34,112 nt of DNA from a virus (IMGVR_UViG_3300037507_003208:1-34112); one strand, 5' to 3'; positions 1 through 8,461 are shown, counted from the stretch's first letter. Numbers and translations are program-made. Notes: generated from the sequence alone by a model not told the origin.

Positions 1-1
1 C

Positions 2-484
2 GGCAACCCTTTCAGCTTCGCCACCGGCGGCATCATGACCCCCCAGGGCCCGGTGCCCCTGCGCACCTATGCCCGCGGCGGGATCGCCACGGCCCCGCAG
101 GCGGCGATCTACGGGGAGGGCTCCACGCCTGAGGCCTTCATCCCCCTGCCCGATGGCCGCCGGGTACCAGTGGCCCTGAAGCAATACCCCGGCATCCCTG
201 GCGCCAGCGGCGCCGGAGGCCAGTTCGAGTCCACCGATCAGGTCGTCCAGCGGCTGGTCGAGACCGCTCGCCAAGAGTCCACCGCCCGGGCCGCGGCGGT
301 CGCCGCCAGCTCGCCGGATGGCACGGTGCGGATCAAGGTGGAGACGACCCGGATCAACTCGGTGGACTACGTCTCCGTCGAGCAGGCCGCGGCCCTGGCG
401 CAGGCCGCCGCGACCCGCAGCACCGCCCGTCAGCAGCGGGCCCTGCAGTCCAGCCCAGGGGCCCGCCGGAGCCTGGGGATCTGA
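2..484 (+). CDS. Tail tape measure protein, C-terminal part (5' end outside window)
   Basis: The frame is open to the left edge of the window, so only the last 160 residues are visible. They contain a phenylalanine-alanine-x-GG motif, a YGEGSTPEAFIPLPDGR-type motif and a Pro-Val strand. This is the usual C-terminal signature of phage tail tape measure proteins (FAxGG...GExGPEAxxPL), the helical rulers inside the tail tube that set its length. The remaining tail is Ala/Gln/Arg-rich and ends in RRSLGI. Its TGA overlaps the next ATG (TGATG), so it is coupled to the tail tip genes that follow, the normal order in lambda-like tails. The ATG at 35 is internal, not a start. Family assignment is by recognised motif only. 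Confidence 0.8.
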   Translation, partial: GNPFSFATGGIMTPQGPVPLRTYARGGIATAPQAAIYGEGSTPEAFIPLPDGRRVPVALKQYPGIPGASGAGGQFESTDQVVQRLVETARQESTARAAAVAASSPDGTVRIKVETTRINSVDYVSVEQAAALAQAAATRSTARQQRALQSSPGARRSLGI

Positions 485-957
485 TGGACCACGACATCTC
501 CGAAGGCGTCTACGTGCAGCTGCTGACCCGCGACGGGGCCCCGACGGGCTATGCGTTCCAGCAGTTCCACACCGGCGAGACCCGCACCTACCAGGGAGTG
601 GACTACATGCACGCCGGCTTCGCCTACTCAGGCGCGACGGTGGACCTGGGCTTCCCCAACGCCGAGGCCGTGCTGGCGTTCAACGCCGACGTGCTGGGCC
701 TGAACATCTGGAAGCAGGCGGCCGATGATCTGTGGATCGCCAAGATCCGCACCGTCTGGCTGGATCCTGTCACCCTTGACGAAACGGGGATTGAGATGAT
801 CGACACCTACGCGATCACCGCCTATGTGCAGGATCTGCAGCAGGTCTCGGTGACCCTCGGCAGCCCGCTGGATGCGATTGGCGGCGACTGGCCGCGGCGG
901 GTGCTGACGCAGGCGATGGTCGGCGCTCTGCCTCCAAGCGCAGACCTGAGGTTCTGA
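484..957 (+). CDS. Minor tail protein, gpL-like (tail tip)
   Basis: 157 residues. The C-terminal part has the signature of phage minor tail protein L and related tip proteins: a strand ending in VSVTLGSPLDAIGGDWPRR (substrate-like SPLD...PRR motif around residues 126-144). The N-terminal half reads as a beta-rich domain (FAYSGATVDLGFPNAEAVLAFNAD region). Lambda gpL is longer and has a cysteine-rich metal-binding C-terminal domain; this protein has no cysteine at all, so only the N-terminal type domain is present. It lies between the tape measure and the gpJ-like gene with TGATG overlaps on both sides, fitting a tail tip assembly role. A DUF1833-type tail protein is an alternative family name. 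Confidence 0.6.
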   Translation: MDHDISEGVYVQLLTRDGAPTGYAFQQFHTGETRTYQGVDYMHAGFAYSGATVDLGFPNAEAVLAFNADVLGLNIWKQAADDLWIAKIRTVWLDPVTLDETGIEMIDTYAITAYVQDLQQVSVTLGSPLDAIGGDWPRRVLTQAMVGALPPSADLRF

Positions 958-3900
958 TGCTGGGGAATCGCCGCCACCGACTGCTGCTGCCGATCGATCG
1001 GCAGATCATGACCGCCCTGGGCTTGAGCGAGACCCAGTACCGGCAGTTTCAGCTCGAGCAGGAGCGGCTGAGCCGGCTGCGGCCGGCGGAGGGGCCCCAG
1101 GCGTTGGATCCGCTGACCGGATTCCTGATCAACCTCGCCATCTCGGCCGTCCTGTCGGCCGCGGCCTACCTGCTGACGCCCCGCCCGCGCCTCAAGCAGC
1201 GCAACGCCCCCCGCCCGGGCGAGCTGCGGCAGGAGCAGCAGCAGGGCCAGCAGCTGGTCTCCAGGACCGAGTTCGCCCCGAAGCAAGGCATCTCAAGCAC
1301 CCAGGACACCGTCGAGCTGGGCGCCACGATCCCGATGGTCTGGGCCCACCGCGAGACCATCAACGGCATCACCTACGGGGGCGTGCGCGTCAACTGCCCG
1401 CTGCTGTGGAGCCAGATGGTCAGCCTCGGCGGTTCGCAGATGCTGCGGGCCGTCTACCTGGTCGGTGAGGCCCCGATCACAGGCATCGATCCCCAGCAGT
1501 TCGCGTTCGGGGAGAACCTGCTGTCCGCCTATGACCTGGGCGCCGCAGGCGAGAGCAGCGCGAGGGTGACGATCTATCACCGTCCGGGCGGCGGCCGGAT
1601 TCGCGCGACCGACCGCATCGCGGGCCGGCTGGCGGCGAACGATCCGGGCAATGCCGAGACCGCTGGTGCTGGCGACGTGTTCCAGGTGCGGGGGCTGAAC
1701 AACCAGCACGTGCCGGCGACGTGCTACAGCTACCAGCCCAGCAGCCAGACGGCGTTCGGCGTCTACGCCCCGATCGGCAACGGTCTGGCATACCGGGTGA
1801 ATCCGCAGATCCGCCCGATCACGCAGGCGAACCTCAAGACGCCGAAGGATGAGAACCTGGTCAAGCAGGGGATCAGCATCATCGTCTGCAGCCGCGACAA
1901 CGCCGCGACGGCGCAACGTGAGAAGTCCGACGCGATCAGCTCGAGCCGCTGCGGGCTGACGGCCCACCGGCGGGGCGGCAGCAGCGTGACCGACAACACC
2001 CTGCTGGTCGACGACGAGGTCGACATGCACATCGACGCCGGCACCGACGCCGGAGGATTCTTCACCAGCGGCGACTACTCCGAGGGCAAGGGAGACATCG
2101 GCTCAGCCGTCGCTGGCCGCCAGCGGGCGTGGGATGACGCGATCGTCGTGGGGGAGCTGTATCGGATCGGTTCGGCGGTGTGCGTCTGCTCAGGACGCAG
2201 CCCGTCCGATGACGTGTTTCGCTCGGACGTGGACCAGCAGCCGATCGGCGGCGGGATTAGCGTGACCGCGACGTTCCGGGTGGTGGAGGCCGGCGCTGCT
2301 GACTTTCCCGGCACCGGCGGCACCAGGTCGGGCACCGCGGCGCCGCATGTGCTGCGGATGGCCCGGGCAACCGTTGCGATTCCGCAGCCGGCGCAGGTGA
2401 TCGAGCTGGGCATCCGCTCCACCGTCGGGATCCGGGTGTCGGGCCTGATGAACTTCCGCGACGCCATGCCTTACGCGGAGGTGGACGGCCGCGCCTGTGA
2501 CTACTACAACCTCAGCTACCTGCTGGCCCAGCAGATCCTGCGGGTGACGCAGTATCAGTCGGGCACGATTACCCAGATCGAGACCCGCTACTCATTCTGG
2601 CGGCTGCGCTACCGAATCGCCGGCAGCACCAGCGGCTGGTCCAGCCTGCCGCAGCTGTTCGGCGTCAGCGGCAGCACCCAGCAGGCCCAGTTCAACTTCC
2701 TGCGGATCGAGTTCCCCACCCGTCAGCGATGGGAGGTCCGGCTGGACCCGGTGAGCGGCTGGGAGGTGCGCAGCGGCACGGCGAGCGGTGACCTGATCGT
2801 CATTGATGCCCGGCTGTCGTCGCTGCAGACCGTTGGCGATGGGTCGGTGGTCGTGCGGGTCGCGGGGGACTACGTGCAGCGCCAGGCCTCCACGTTCACG
2901 ATGCCCTGCACCGTCAACACCCGCGGCGGGATCGGGATGCCCAACGTCGACGGCGGGAACTACGTGGATGAGTGGGCCCGCCTGGCGGAGCAGTTCGTCT
3001 ACGACGAGATCACGACCAGCGCCAGCAGCCCCGAGCACGAGATCACCTACGTCAACGTGATCGACACGGCACCGACGACGCCGACCTACCCCGACATGAC
3101 ACTGGTGGGCGTCAACATCCGCAGCGGCACCGAAGCGCAGCAGCTGGGGCAGCTGAGCGTCTACGTGAACGACGGCCCTTACGCCAGCCATTCATTCCCG
3201 GCACTCCTGGCCGCTGGGCTGCTGAACCAGCGCTATGGGGTGGGATCGATCCTGAGCCCGCTGCAGGTTGACGAGGCGAGTTTCGCCAGTGCAACGGACT
3301 GGACCCGGACTCGCGGCTACTTCTGGGACGGGGCCCTGCCGAAGCCGGTCAACATCCGCACCTGGGGCAACGACACGGCGGCCCTGTTTCTGCTGGACCT
3401 GATCACCCGCAACGGCGTGAGCTATCTGCAGCCGGCGGTGCTGTTCGGCGCACCGGAGCAGATCACGGGACTGTTCAACGCCGGCAACATCGTGCCGGGC
3501 AGCTTCAAGCTGAGCTACCTGGACCAGACCGAGCGCCAGCCGGTGCGGGTGTCGGTGAAGTGGCGGGAGGAACGACGAGCCGAGGGCGACGGCAGCAACC
3601 GGGGGCTGTTCCCTGTGACGAGGGAGGTGACGGTCCGCGAGATCGGGGTGAGCGAGACGGCACCGCTTGAGGTGATCGACATGAGCGACTTCTGCACCAG
3701 CGAGCGGCACGCGATCGACGTGGCCAAGCTGAAGTGCCGCATGAAGCGGCTGGTGACCCACCAGGTCACGTTCGAGACGATCCCGCAGCAGGCGACGCTG
3801 AGCCCGGGCCGCTGCTGCCGCCTGGCGATGGAGACCGTCGCCTACGAGACCGCCCGCAACGGCGCCATCCTGGCGGACGGCACGATCGTCAGCAGCGAAC

Positions 3901-5021
3901 CGATCGCCGACGGCACCTATGACGCGCTGCTGTGGAATGGCAGCAGCCAGACCCAGGAGGTGGGGCTGGTCATCCTCGGCGGCCGCGCCGTGAACCAGGG
4001 CCAGGTGGTGTTCTGCCTGGCGGAGCGCAACGCGACGGAGATGACCTACAAGGTCCAGTCCATGGCGTTCAACGATGCCGGAAACATCGCGGTGACGGCC
4101 CTGCACTGGCCAACCGATGACGATGGCCTGTCGCTGATCTCCGACGGGTTCGACGTGGCGCAGAACTGGGTCATCGAGGGCGCGATCGGTTCGACCGATG
4201 CGCCGGGGACGATCACCGCGAGCTTCACTGGCGTCACGATCACCGGGCCCTCGACCCTGACCGTGAATGTGGCCGGCAGCTATGCGGCGGTGGTGTCCGG
4301 GACCGGGACGGGCTTCACCTACAGCTGGACCGGTGCGGGCCTGACGTTCGGCACGCCGACGGCGGCAGCAACGACGATCACGGCGACCAGCAGCGGCAGC
4401 AAGACCGCCAGCTGCGCTGTGACGCGAGGCGGGGTGACGATCACCGACACGCACCCGATTCTGGCGGTGGCCGCGCCGACGAGCACCACGATCGGGACCG
4501 TGACGATCACCGGCAGCACGACCGGCACCAGCCCGGCGACGATCACATCGACCGCTGGGATCAGCGGCACGGCGACCGACCTGGTCTACAGCTGGACGGC
4601 CCCGGTGATTCCGGCGGGCGGGACGGTCGACTGGATCTCCACCAGCACCGCGAGCGCGACGGCGACGTTCACCGGCGTCGGCACCTACCAGATCGAGTGC
4701 CGGGTGACCAGCTACGTGGCGACCGATCGCATCGTCGACAAGGCGGTGACGTTCAACCTGGCGACGGACACGGCAACGGCGACGGCCCATGGGTTCGCGG
4801 CGGGCGATCAGGTGACGTTCACCGCGACGAGCGGCGACCTGCCGACGGGGCTGCTGCAGCAGACCACCTACTGGGTGCGCAGCGGCGGGTTGACGACCGA
4901 TGAGTTCACGGTGGCATCAGAGCCTGGGGGTGCGTTGCTGGCGCTGTCTGGCACCGCCAGCGGGTCGTATCGGGTGACCAGACTGGGCAAGTCGGACCTG
5001 CAGCAGGTGGTGATCTCATGA
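957..5021 (+). CDS. Central tail tip / host specificity protein, gpJ-like, with Ig/PKD-like C-terminal domains
   Basis: 1354 residues. An N-terminal hydrophobic stretch at about 50-70 (LINLAISAVLSAAAYLL) followed by a pro/arg-rich linker and a 'straight match to named template' region (TVELGATIPMVWAHRE) is typical of lambda gpI/gpJ-type tail assembly and tip proteins. The middle 800 residues are the expected beta-rich hub. From about residue 1083 there are two immunoglobulin/PKD-like repeats, each with a YSWT motif (around 1121 and 1207), then a further beta domain (about 1262-1345). It probably forms the tail tip that contacts the host and guides DNA ejection; the added Ig-like domains probably bind surface sugars weakly. 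Starts by TGATG overlap with the gpL-like gene and ends by an ATGA overlap with the next gene. Confidence 0.8.
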   Translation: MLGNRRHRLLLPIDRQIMTALGLSETQYRQFQLEQERLSRLRPAEGPQALDPLTGFLINLAISAVLSAAAYLLTPRPRLKQRNAPRPGELRQEQQQGQQLVSRTEFAPKQGISSTQDTVELGATIPMVWAHRETINGITYGGVRVNCPLLWSQMVSLGGSQMLRAVYLVGEAPITGIDPQQFAFGENLLSAYDLGAAGESSARVTIYHRPGGGRIRATDRIAGRLAANDPGNAETAGAGDVFQVRGLNNQHVPATCYSYQPSSQTAFGVYAPIGNGLAYRVNPQIRPITQANLKTPKDENLVKQGISIIVCSRDNAATAQREKSDAISSSRCGLTAHRRGGSSVTDNTLLVDDEVDMHIDAGTDAGGFFTSGDYSEGKGDIGSAVAGRQRAWDDAIVVGELYRIGSAVCVCSGRSPSDDVFRSDVDQQPIGGGISVTATFRVVEAGAADFPGTGGTRSGTAAPHVLRMARATVAIPQPAQVIELGIRSTVGIRVSGLMNFRDAMPYAEVDGRACDYYNLSYLLAQQILRVTQYQSGTITQIETRYSFWRLRYRIAGSTSGWSSLPQLFGVSGSTQQAQFNFLRIEFPTRQRWEVRLDPVSGWEVRSGTASGDLIVIDARLSSLQTVGDGSVVVRVAGDYVQRQASTFTMPCTVNTRGGIGMPNVDGGNYVDEWARLAEQFVYDEITTSASSPEHEITYVNVIDTAPTTPTYPDMTLVGVNIRSGTEAQQLGQLSVYVNDGPYASHSFPALLAAGLLNQRYGVGSILSPLQVDEASFASATDWTRTRGYFWDGALPKPVNIRTWGNDTAALFLLDLITRNGVSYLQPAVLFGAPEQITGLFNAGNIVPGSFKLSYLDQTERQPVRVSVKWREERRAEGDGSNRGLFPVTREVTVREIGVSETAPLEVIDMSDFCTSERHAIDVAKLKCRMKRLVTHQVTFETIPQQATLSPGRCCRLAMETVAYETARNGAILADGTIVSSEPIADGTYDALLWNGSSQTQEVGLVILGGRAVNQGQVVFCLAERNATEMTYKVQSMAFNDAGNIAVTALHWPTDDDGLSLISDGFDVAQNWVIEGAIGSTDAPGTITASFTGVTITGPSTLTVNVAGSYAAVVSGTGTGFTYSWTGAGLTFGTPTAAATTITATSSGSKTASCAVTRGGVTITDTHPILAVAAPTSTTIGTVTITGSTTGTSPATITSTAGISGTATDLVYSWTAPVIPAGGTVDWISTSTASATATFTGVGTYQIECRVTSYVATDRIVDKAVTFNLATDTATATAHGFAAGDQVTFTATSGDLPTGLLQQTTYWVRSGGLTTDEFTVASEPGGALLALSGTASGSYRVTRLGKSDLQQVVIS

Positions 5022-5398
5022 GCGTGGCATTCCCTGCGATCCGCCCGGCAGACCGGCAGTTCACCCCGCCGTCGGTGCCGGTGACCGAGACCCGCAGCGA
5101 ATCGGGACTGACGTTTCGGCGACGCCGCGGCAGCCTGGCGGTGGATGCCGCCCTGGCCCTGCGGTTCGACGCCCGGCCGGTGGCGGACTGGGTGGCGATC
5201 GAGGCGGCCTGGCTGGCGAGCGGCAGCGGGATGGAGGAGCTGCTGCTGCCGGCCGAGATCTGGGCGCCCGGCGTCGCACCGGAGCTGCCGGGGCTGCAGT
5301 GGCGGTTCATCCCCGACCGGCCGCCACAGAAGGCCGAGCCGCGGGAGCTGATCGGGCGGGTGAACATCACGGTGGAGCTGCGAGCCGTAGCGGTGTGA
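5018..5398 (+). CDS. Tail-associated protein of unknown role
   Basis: 126 residues, started by an ATGA overlap with the gpJ-like stop, so it is translated together with the tail tip. The sequence has an alternating arginine-rich strand (SGLTFRRRRGSLAVDAALALRF) and a helix-like segment (VADWVAIEAAWLASGSGMEELLLPAEIW), ending in strands around INITVELRAV. No transmembrane segment or catalytic motif is visible. Short beta-rich proteins at this place in siphovirus tail operons are usually minor tail or tip components. I do not recognise a named family; the role is inferred from position. Confidence 0.6.
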   Translation: MSVAFPAIRPADRQFTPPSVPVTETRSESGLTFRRRRGSLAVDAALALRFDARPVADWVAIEAAWLASGSGMEELLLPAEIWAPGVAPELPGLQWRFIPDRPPQKAEPRELIGRVNITVELRAVAV

Positions 5399-5446
5399 CA
5401 GTCACGGCACTGGCATAGGGGTGGTGGGCTGTAGCTGGTGTGAGGG

Positions 5447-5452
5447 TAGGGT
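5447..5452 (+). promoter_or_regulatory. -10 box TAGGGT for the 5481 gene
   Basis: TAGGGT ends 28 nt before the ATG at 5481 and lies in the 82-base gap behind the tail tip genes. It is followed at 5460-5471 by GTTGAGCTTCCC, a 12-mer that recurs in the same place before the gene at 18656. No good -35 is seen. Confidence 0.5.
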
Positions 5453-5480
5453 CTGGGGTGTTGAGCTTCCCCGACAAATC

Positions 5481-5825
5481 ATGAATGAATGGATCACCGA
5501 CCGCCTGCCGACGGCGGAGGATGCGGACAGGGATGGCGACGTCAGAATCCGCTACGAGATAGGCGGCGCACCTGAAGATGGCGTGTATGCCCATTACTCC
5601 GTGGTCGTCCCTGGCCAGCCGTGGTGGAGCCACAAAGCTGCCGCCCGTGCCGCCCAGCCCACCTCACGGCCTGCGCCGGCCCCGGCCCGCGTGGTGACGG
5701 CGATGGCGGCTACCCAGTATCGGGTCTTTGTCGCCTGTAGTGATGGCACGATGTGGGACTGGCCCCCCGCCGGTGGCGAATGGAGGCAACTCCCCTCCAT
5801 CCCCCAGGAGGCCCCCGATGCTTGA
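5481..5825 (+). CDS. Small hypothetical protein with DUF551-like N-terminus
   Basis: 114 residues from the ATG at 5481. A GTG-type start further upstream in frame at 5421 would place the N-terminus before the promoter box, so 5481 is preferred. The N-terminus (NEWITDRLPTAEDADRDGDV) resembles DUF551-type domains (WIxxxDRLPxxx...V) common in phages, and it resembles the C-terminal domain of the gene at 20191 (RRLPEPEDRDAKGRCWW). The middle is a Pro/Ala-rich linker, and the C-terminus (YRVFVACSDGTMWDW) looks like a single beta hairpin module. First gene of a small accessory cassette sitting between tail genes. Function unknown. Confidence 0.65.
   Translation: MNEWITDRLPTAEDADRDGDVRIRYEIGGAPEDGVYAHYSVVVPGQPWWSHKAAARAAQPTSRPAPAPARVVTAMAATQYRVFVACSDGTMWDWPPAGGEWRQLPSIPQEAPDA
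5806..5811 (+). promoter_or_regulatory. Strong Shine-Dalgarno AGGAGG
   Basis: AGGAGG six bases before the ATG at 5818. It stands out because most starts in this window have no clear Shine-Dalgarno sequence. It lies inside the end of the preceding gene and supports the overlapping start. Confidence 0.7.
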
Positions 5826-5994
5826 GCTTTACTGCTGGGCCGGCGCATTCACCGCGATGAGCGTCGTGCGGCCCCACGAATGCCGCGAGCCTCTCGAATG
5901 GGCTGCCGCCTTGATCGCTGGGGCCGTCTGGCCCCTGTTGATCGCCGTGCGCCTCACCATCTGGGTACGCCGTCGGCGGAGGGGGAGGGGGTGA
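5818..5994 (+). CDS. Small single-pass membrane protein
   Basis: 58 residues, starting inside the preceding gene (8 nt overlap) behind a perfect AGGAGG. A hydrophobic segment at about 28-49 (AAALIAGAVWPLLIAVRLTIWV) is followed by an arginine-rich tail (RRRRRGRG), giving a predicted inner-membrane anchor with a cytoplasmic C-terminus by the positive-inside rule. Its TGA overlaps the next ATG. No family recognised; it could be a membrane peptide that modifies the host envelope or a superinfection factor, but nothing proves this. Confidence 0.6.
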   Translation: MLELYCWAGAFTAMSVVRPHECREPLEWAAALIAGAVWPLLIAVRLTIWVRRRRRGRG

Positions 5995-6386
5995 TGGCCC
6001 GCACCATTGAGCTGCGCTTCCAGGTTCGCGACCACGGCGAAAAGCGCATCAAGATCACGCCGGCATGGGCCGGCAAGGGCATCGCCATCCACAAGCCGAT
6101 CAGGTTTGATTCAGACGATGGCCAGTTTTACTTGCAGGAGGCTCAGGGAGTGTGGCGACTGAGCCACATCAACTCCGGCATGTCGCTGGGCAGCTGCATG
6201 GGCAACCTAGACCGCGCCAAGAGCTTCGCCCGAGCGTGGGACGGCGAGTTTGCCGCGCTGCAGTCGGGTGCCGACATGGCGCCTGATCGCATGAAGGCCT
6301 GGAAGGCCGTGGTCCAGGAGATGCACGTCGAGCCGCCGCGGAAGCCCCGCCAGCCCGCGATCCGCCGCGGTCGGGAGGTGGCGTGA
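5994..6386 (+). CDS. Hypothetical protein
   Basis: 130 residues beginning MARTIELRFQVRDHGEKRIK at an ATG that overlaps the upstream stop (TGATG), behind a purine-rich GGAGGGGGAGGGGG stretch that can serve as ribosome binding site. N-terminal half is beta-like, the C-terminal half helical and basic (RKPRQPAIRRGREVA). No known catalytic motif is visible. It is the third member of the small coupled cassette between two tail gene groups. Confidence 0.6.
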   Translation: MARTIELRFQVRDHGEKRIKITPAWAGKGIAIHKPIRFDSDDGQFYLQEAQGVWRLSHINSGMSLGSCMGNLDRAKSFARAWDGEFAALQSGADMAPDRMKAWKAVVQEMHVEPPRKPRQPAIRRGREVA

Positions 6387-6781
6387 TGGGAGAGTCGAAG
6401 CGCAGGAAACAGATGCTCGGCGATCTCTATTGGACGCCGGAAGCCAGGAACAGTCGCCTTGTTGTTATCAAGAGATCTGTGCAAGCGAAAAGCGATGCCA
6501 TTGCGCTGGCGAGAATCAAAGAAGCCATGTCGACGGGGCAGCCCGTAACTCTGATAGGTTCGGCGCTTGCTCGCCCATTGGCTGCCGCCGCTGGCATCCA
6601 GTGGCTGCATGAGATGCCAATGGGGGAGTCAATCCCTAGCTGCATCGCATGGGATCCTGAACTGGCGGCTCAGGGTGGCCCAATGCTCCCTGCGTACCGC
6701 GACCATGGCATTGTCGTATTAGGCGCAGGGTCTGCTGAATTCATCGAGGATGCACTTGAGGAGATGGTGAACAAACCATGA
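6386..6781 (+). CDS. MGESKRRK-type cyanobacterial small protein
   Basis: 131 residues. The start ATG at 6386 overlaps the preceding TGA; a GTG three bases earlier would add one residue only. The N-terminus MGESKRRKQ matches a motif (MGExKRRK) that I recall from small proteins in cyanobacteria and their phages. The rest is an alpha/beta sequence ending in an acidic helix (EFIEDALEEMVNKP). Base composition is lower in GC than the tail genes around it, which fits an acquired cassette. Function unknown. Confidence 0.6.
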   Translation: MGESKRRKQMLGDLYWTPEARNSRLVVIKRSVQAKSDAIALARIKEAMSTGQPVTLIGSALARPLAAAAGIQWLHEMPMGESIPSCIAWDPELAAQGGPMLPAYRDHGIVVLGAGSAEFIEDALEEMVNKP

Positions 6782-6933
6782 CCACCAATCCACAACCCCC
6801 CATCTTCTGCATCAACGACCATTTCGGCTGCATCGGCCGCTTCTGGTGGGTCAACACCATCCAGCAGCCGAGCCAGGCATGGAATCCGATGCTGTTCCCC
6901 ATCTGGGGTGCGGTTCGGTGGTTTCGGGGGTGA
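6778..6933 (+). CDS. Small hypothetical protein, 51 aa
   Basis: 51 residues (MTTNPQPPIFCINDHFGCIG...), started by an ATGA overlap with the preceding gene. Rich in aromatic residues (FWW, WNPMLFPIWGAVRWF), with two cysteines. It is too short to place in a family. The tight coupling and clean end just before the next promoter support it as a real gene. Confidence 0.5.
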   Translation: MTTNPQPPIFCINDHFGCIGRFWWVNTIQQPSQAWNPMLFPIWGAVRWFRG

Positions 6934-6948
6934 CCGCGATTCAGCCGC

Positions 6949-6954
6949 TACCCT
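6949..6954 (+). promoter_or_regulatory. -10 box TACCCT for the tail tube genes
   Basis: TACCCT ends 25 nt before the ATG at 6980. It decides that start over an in-frame GTG at 6908, which would lie upstream of the box and overlap the preceding gene. Confidence 0.5.
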
Positions 6955-6979
6955 GACCCTATCCCCTCCAGCCGCCCTG

Positions 6980-7360
6980 ATGGCCGTCCTGACCTCACGC
7001 GACGCCGAGGTGCGCCTGGACGGCATCGGGATTGCCAAGGCCCGCGACATCTCGCTGCAGCTGTCCTCCGAGACCCCGGAGGACACCGCCCTGGGCGACA
7101 CGACCCGCAGCTACGTCTACGGCCTGCGGGCCTACTCCGGGTCCATGACCCTGCTCTATGACCGCAGCAGCCCCGTCAGCCAGCTGCTGCAGCAGCAGAT
7201 CACGACCGATGACACCATCCGCGATCTGGAACTGATCCTGCTTGACCGCAACATCCGCGGGCCCGTCCTGTTCCAGAACACCGGCATCTCCACCAGCGTC
7301 GGCGACGTGGTCAGCTGCCAGGTCAGCGTGGTCTTCAATGCCATCAGCGGGACGGTCTGA
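6980..7360 (+). CDS. Tail tube-like protein 1
   Basis: 126 residues from ATG 6980. The pattern (N-terminal strand with an EVRLDG motif, ISLQLSSETPEDTALGDTTRSYVYGLRAYSGSMTLLYD, and a final strand) matches the major tail protein/tail tube fold, where a TTxLGD loop and a GxxxxSGSxxxxxD hairpin recur. Such proteins stack as hexameric rings around the tape measure to form the conduit for DNA. It is coupled by TGATG to a larger protein that repeats the same domain. Position downstream of the tip genes, rather than upstream of the tape measure, is unusual. Confidence 0.65.
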   Translation: MAVLTSRDAEVRLDGIGIAKARDISLQLSSETPEDTALGDTTRSYVYGLRAYSGSMTLLYDRSSPVSQLLQQQITTDDTIRDLELILLDRNIRGPVLFQNTGISTSVGDVVSCQVSVVFNAISGTV

Positions 7361-8400
7361 TGAGCCTGCTGGGCACCGGCGGGGAGATGGAGCTGAGCCG
7401 TGAGTGGCCACCGCTCACGGTGCTCACCGATGCCCGCTTCGACAACGGCCGCCTGTGGCTGGCCCAGCCGGGTTTCTGGCCTGGCGATCGAGTGATCATC
7501 TCCTGTGCCCGCGGGCTGCCGATCGACGCCAACCTCAACGGCTACGCCGACTGCCCCGATGGCCACCGCCACTGGGGCGGCCTGGGCACCGCTGGGCCCG
7601 CAACGGCGCACCGGACCGACGACGCCGGCCCCTACTGGGCCGCCAGCGACGCCGCGGCCTACTGGGAGGCGCCGGCGACGACTGGCCTGACTCAGCAGCT
7701 GACCTGCTACGCCGGCCGCGACACACTGGGCCGGCTAGCGTTCTACGACTCCGAAATCAACGGCGTGAACGGTGGCACCACTGGCCGGCTGCCACTGGCT
7801 GGCGTGGCGTTCGGTGCCCTCGTGCTGGCCCCCTACGCCGCTGAGGCGGCCTATCAGGCGGCCCTGCTGACCCTGGCTCAGTCGGTGCTTGCGGTGCTGC
7901 CCCTGGCGGAGCCGGAGCTGCCTGCCGATCAGGTCGCCACCATCCCCTCGGCCGCGGCCGGCACTGAGCTGATCGGATGGAAGCTGCAGGCCCAGCTGGC
8001 CCGCTGGACCCTGGACCAGGAGGCCGCCACGGCTGACACCACCGCCCTGGCCGAGCCCTACGGGGATTCAGTGAAGGCCTTGGTGCGCGGCAGCGGCACC
8101 CTGCAGTTCGACCTCGAGCGCAGCTACCGGGCCGGCAGCCAGGATTCGACGGCCCTGCTGCGGCTGGTGATGATGCTGGACCGCGGCTGCCGGTGCCGGG
8201 CCCGGTTCTACCTACACCGCGAGCGGCCGGCGGAGACACCCGGGAGCAACCCCTGCCGCGATCCACGGCTGGGCGGTGCGCTCTGGTATGAGGCCGACCT
8301 GCTGCTGGCCCGCACCGGCGTCGAGACCGGCGCGAGGGAGCTGATCAGCGGCAGCGCGGCGTTCCTGGTGCTCGGGGAGACGCAGCTGCGGATGGGCTAG
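7360..8400 (+). CDS. Tail protein 2 with C-terminal tail tube-like domain
   Basis: 346 residues, started by a TGATG overlap. The N-terminal about 200 residues are a domain I do not recognise (LTVLTDARFDNGRLWLAQPGFWPGDRV near the start, Trp/Gly/Ala-rich middle). The C-terminal half, from about 205, repeats the tail tube pattern of the preceding gene (ARWTLDQEAATADTTALAEP, then VKALVRGSGTLQFDLERSY, then ELISGSAAFLVLGETQL). This suggests duplication of the tube fold, as seen for tail tube/terminator or tube-decorating proteins. Stop codon TAG is itself part of a TAGAAT box. Confidence 0.6.
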   Translation: MSLLGTGGEMELSREWPPLTVLTDARFDNGRLWLAQPGFWPGDRVIISCARGLPIDANLNGYADCPDGHRHWGGLGTAGPATAHRTDDAGPYWAASDAAAYWEAPATTGLTQQLTCYAGRDTLGRLAFYDSEINGVNGGTTGRLPLAGVAFGALVLAPYAAEAAYQAALLTLAQSVLAVLPLAEPELPADQVATIPSAAAGTELIGWKLQAQLARWTLDQEAATADTTALAEPYGDSVKALVRGSGTLQFDLERSYRAGSQDSTALLRLVMMLDRGCRCRARFYLHRERPAETPGSNPCRDPRLGGALWYEADLLLARTGVETGARELISGSAAFLVLGETQLRMG

Positions 8401-8403
8401 AAT
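8398..8403 (+). promoter_or_regulatory. -10-like TAGAAT embedded in the stop codon
   Basis: The best match to TATAAT in this gap. Its TAG is the stop codon of the preceding gene. Transcription from it would run about 45 nt into the terminator at 8440-8461. A clear -35 is missing. Confidence 0.35.
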
Positions 8404-8439
8404 CTGCGCGTGGGAAGTGGCAGGTCTGATGGGCGTGGT

Positions 8440-8461
8440 GGCCTGTCAGGCCTTTTTTCTT
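8440..8461 (+). terminator. Rho-independent terminator
   Basis: GGCCTGTCAGGCC (8440-8452) forms a GC-rich hairpin of five to six base pairs, directly followed by six T residues and CTT. It sits after the tail tube genes and before the fibre genes, so it closes the tail transcript. Confidence 0.75.

Noticed and set aside
3192-4790. Minus-strand frame of 532 codons
   Set aside because: Lies fully inside the gpJ-like gene on the other strand; Arg/His/Gly/Asp-rich shadow composition of high-GC DNA.
5395-5405. Short palindrome GTGACAGTCAC behind the tail tip genes
   Set aside because: Five-base arms occur often by chance and there is no second copy or T-run.
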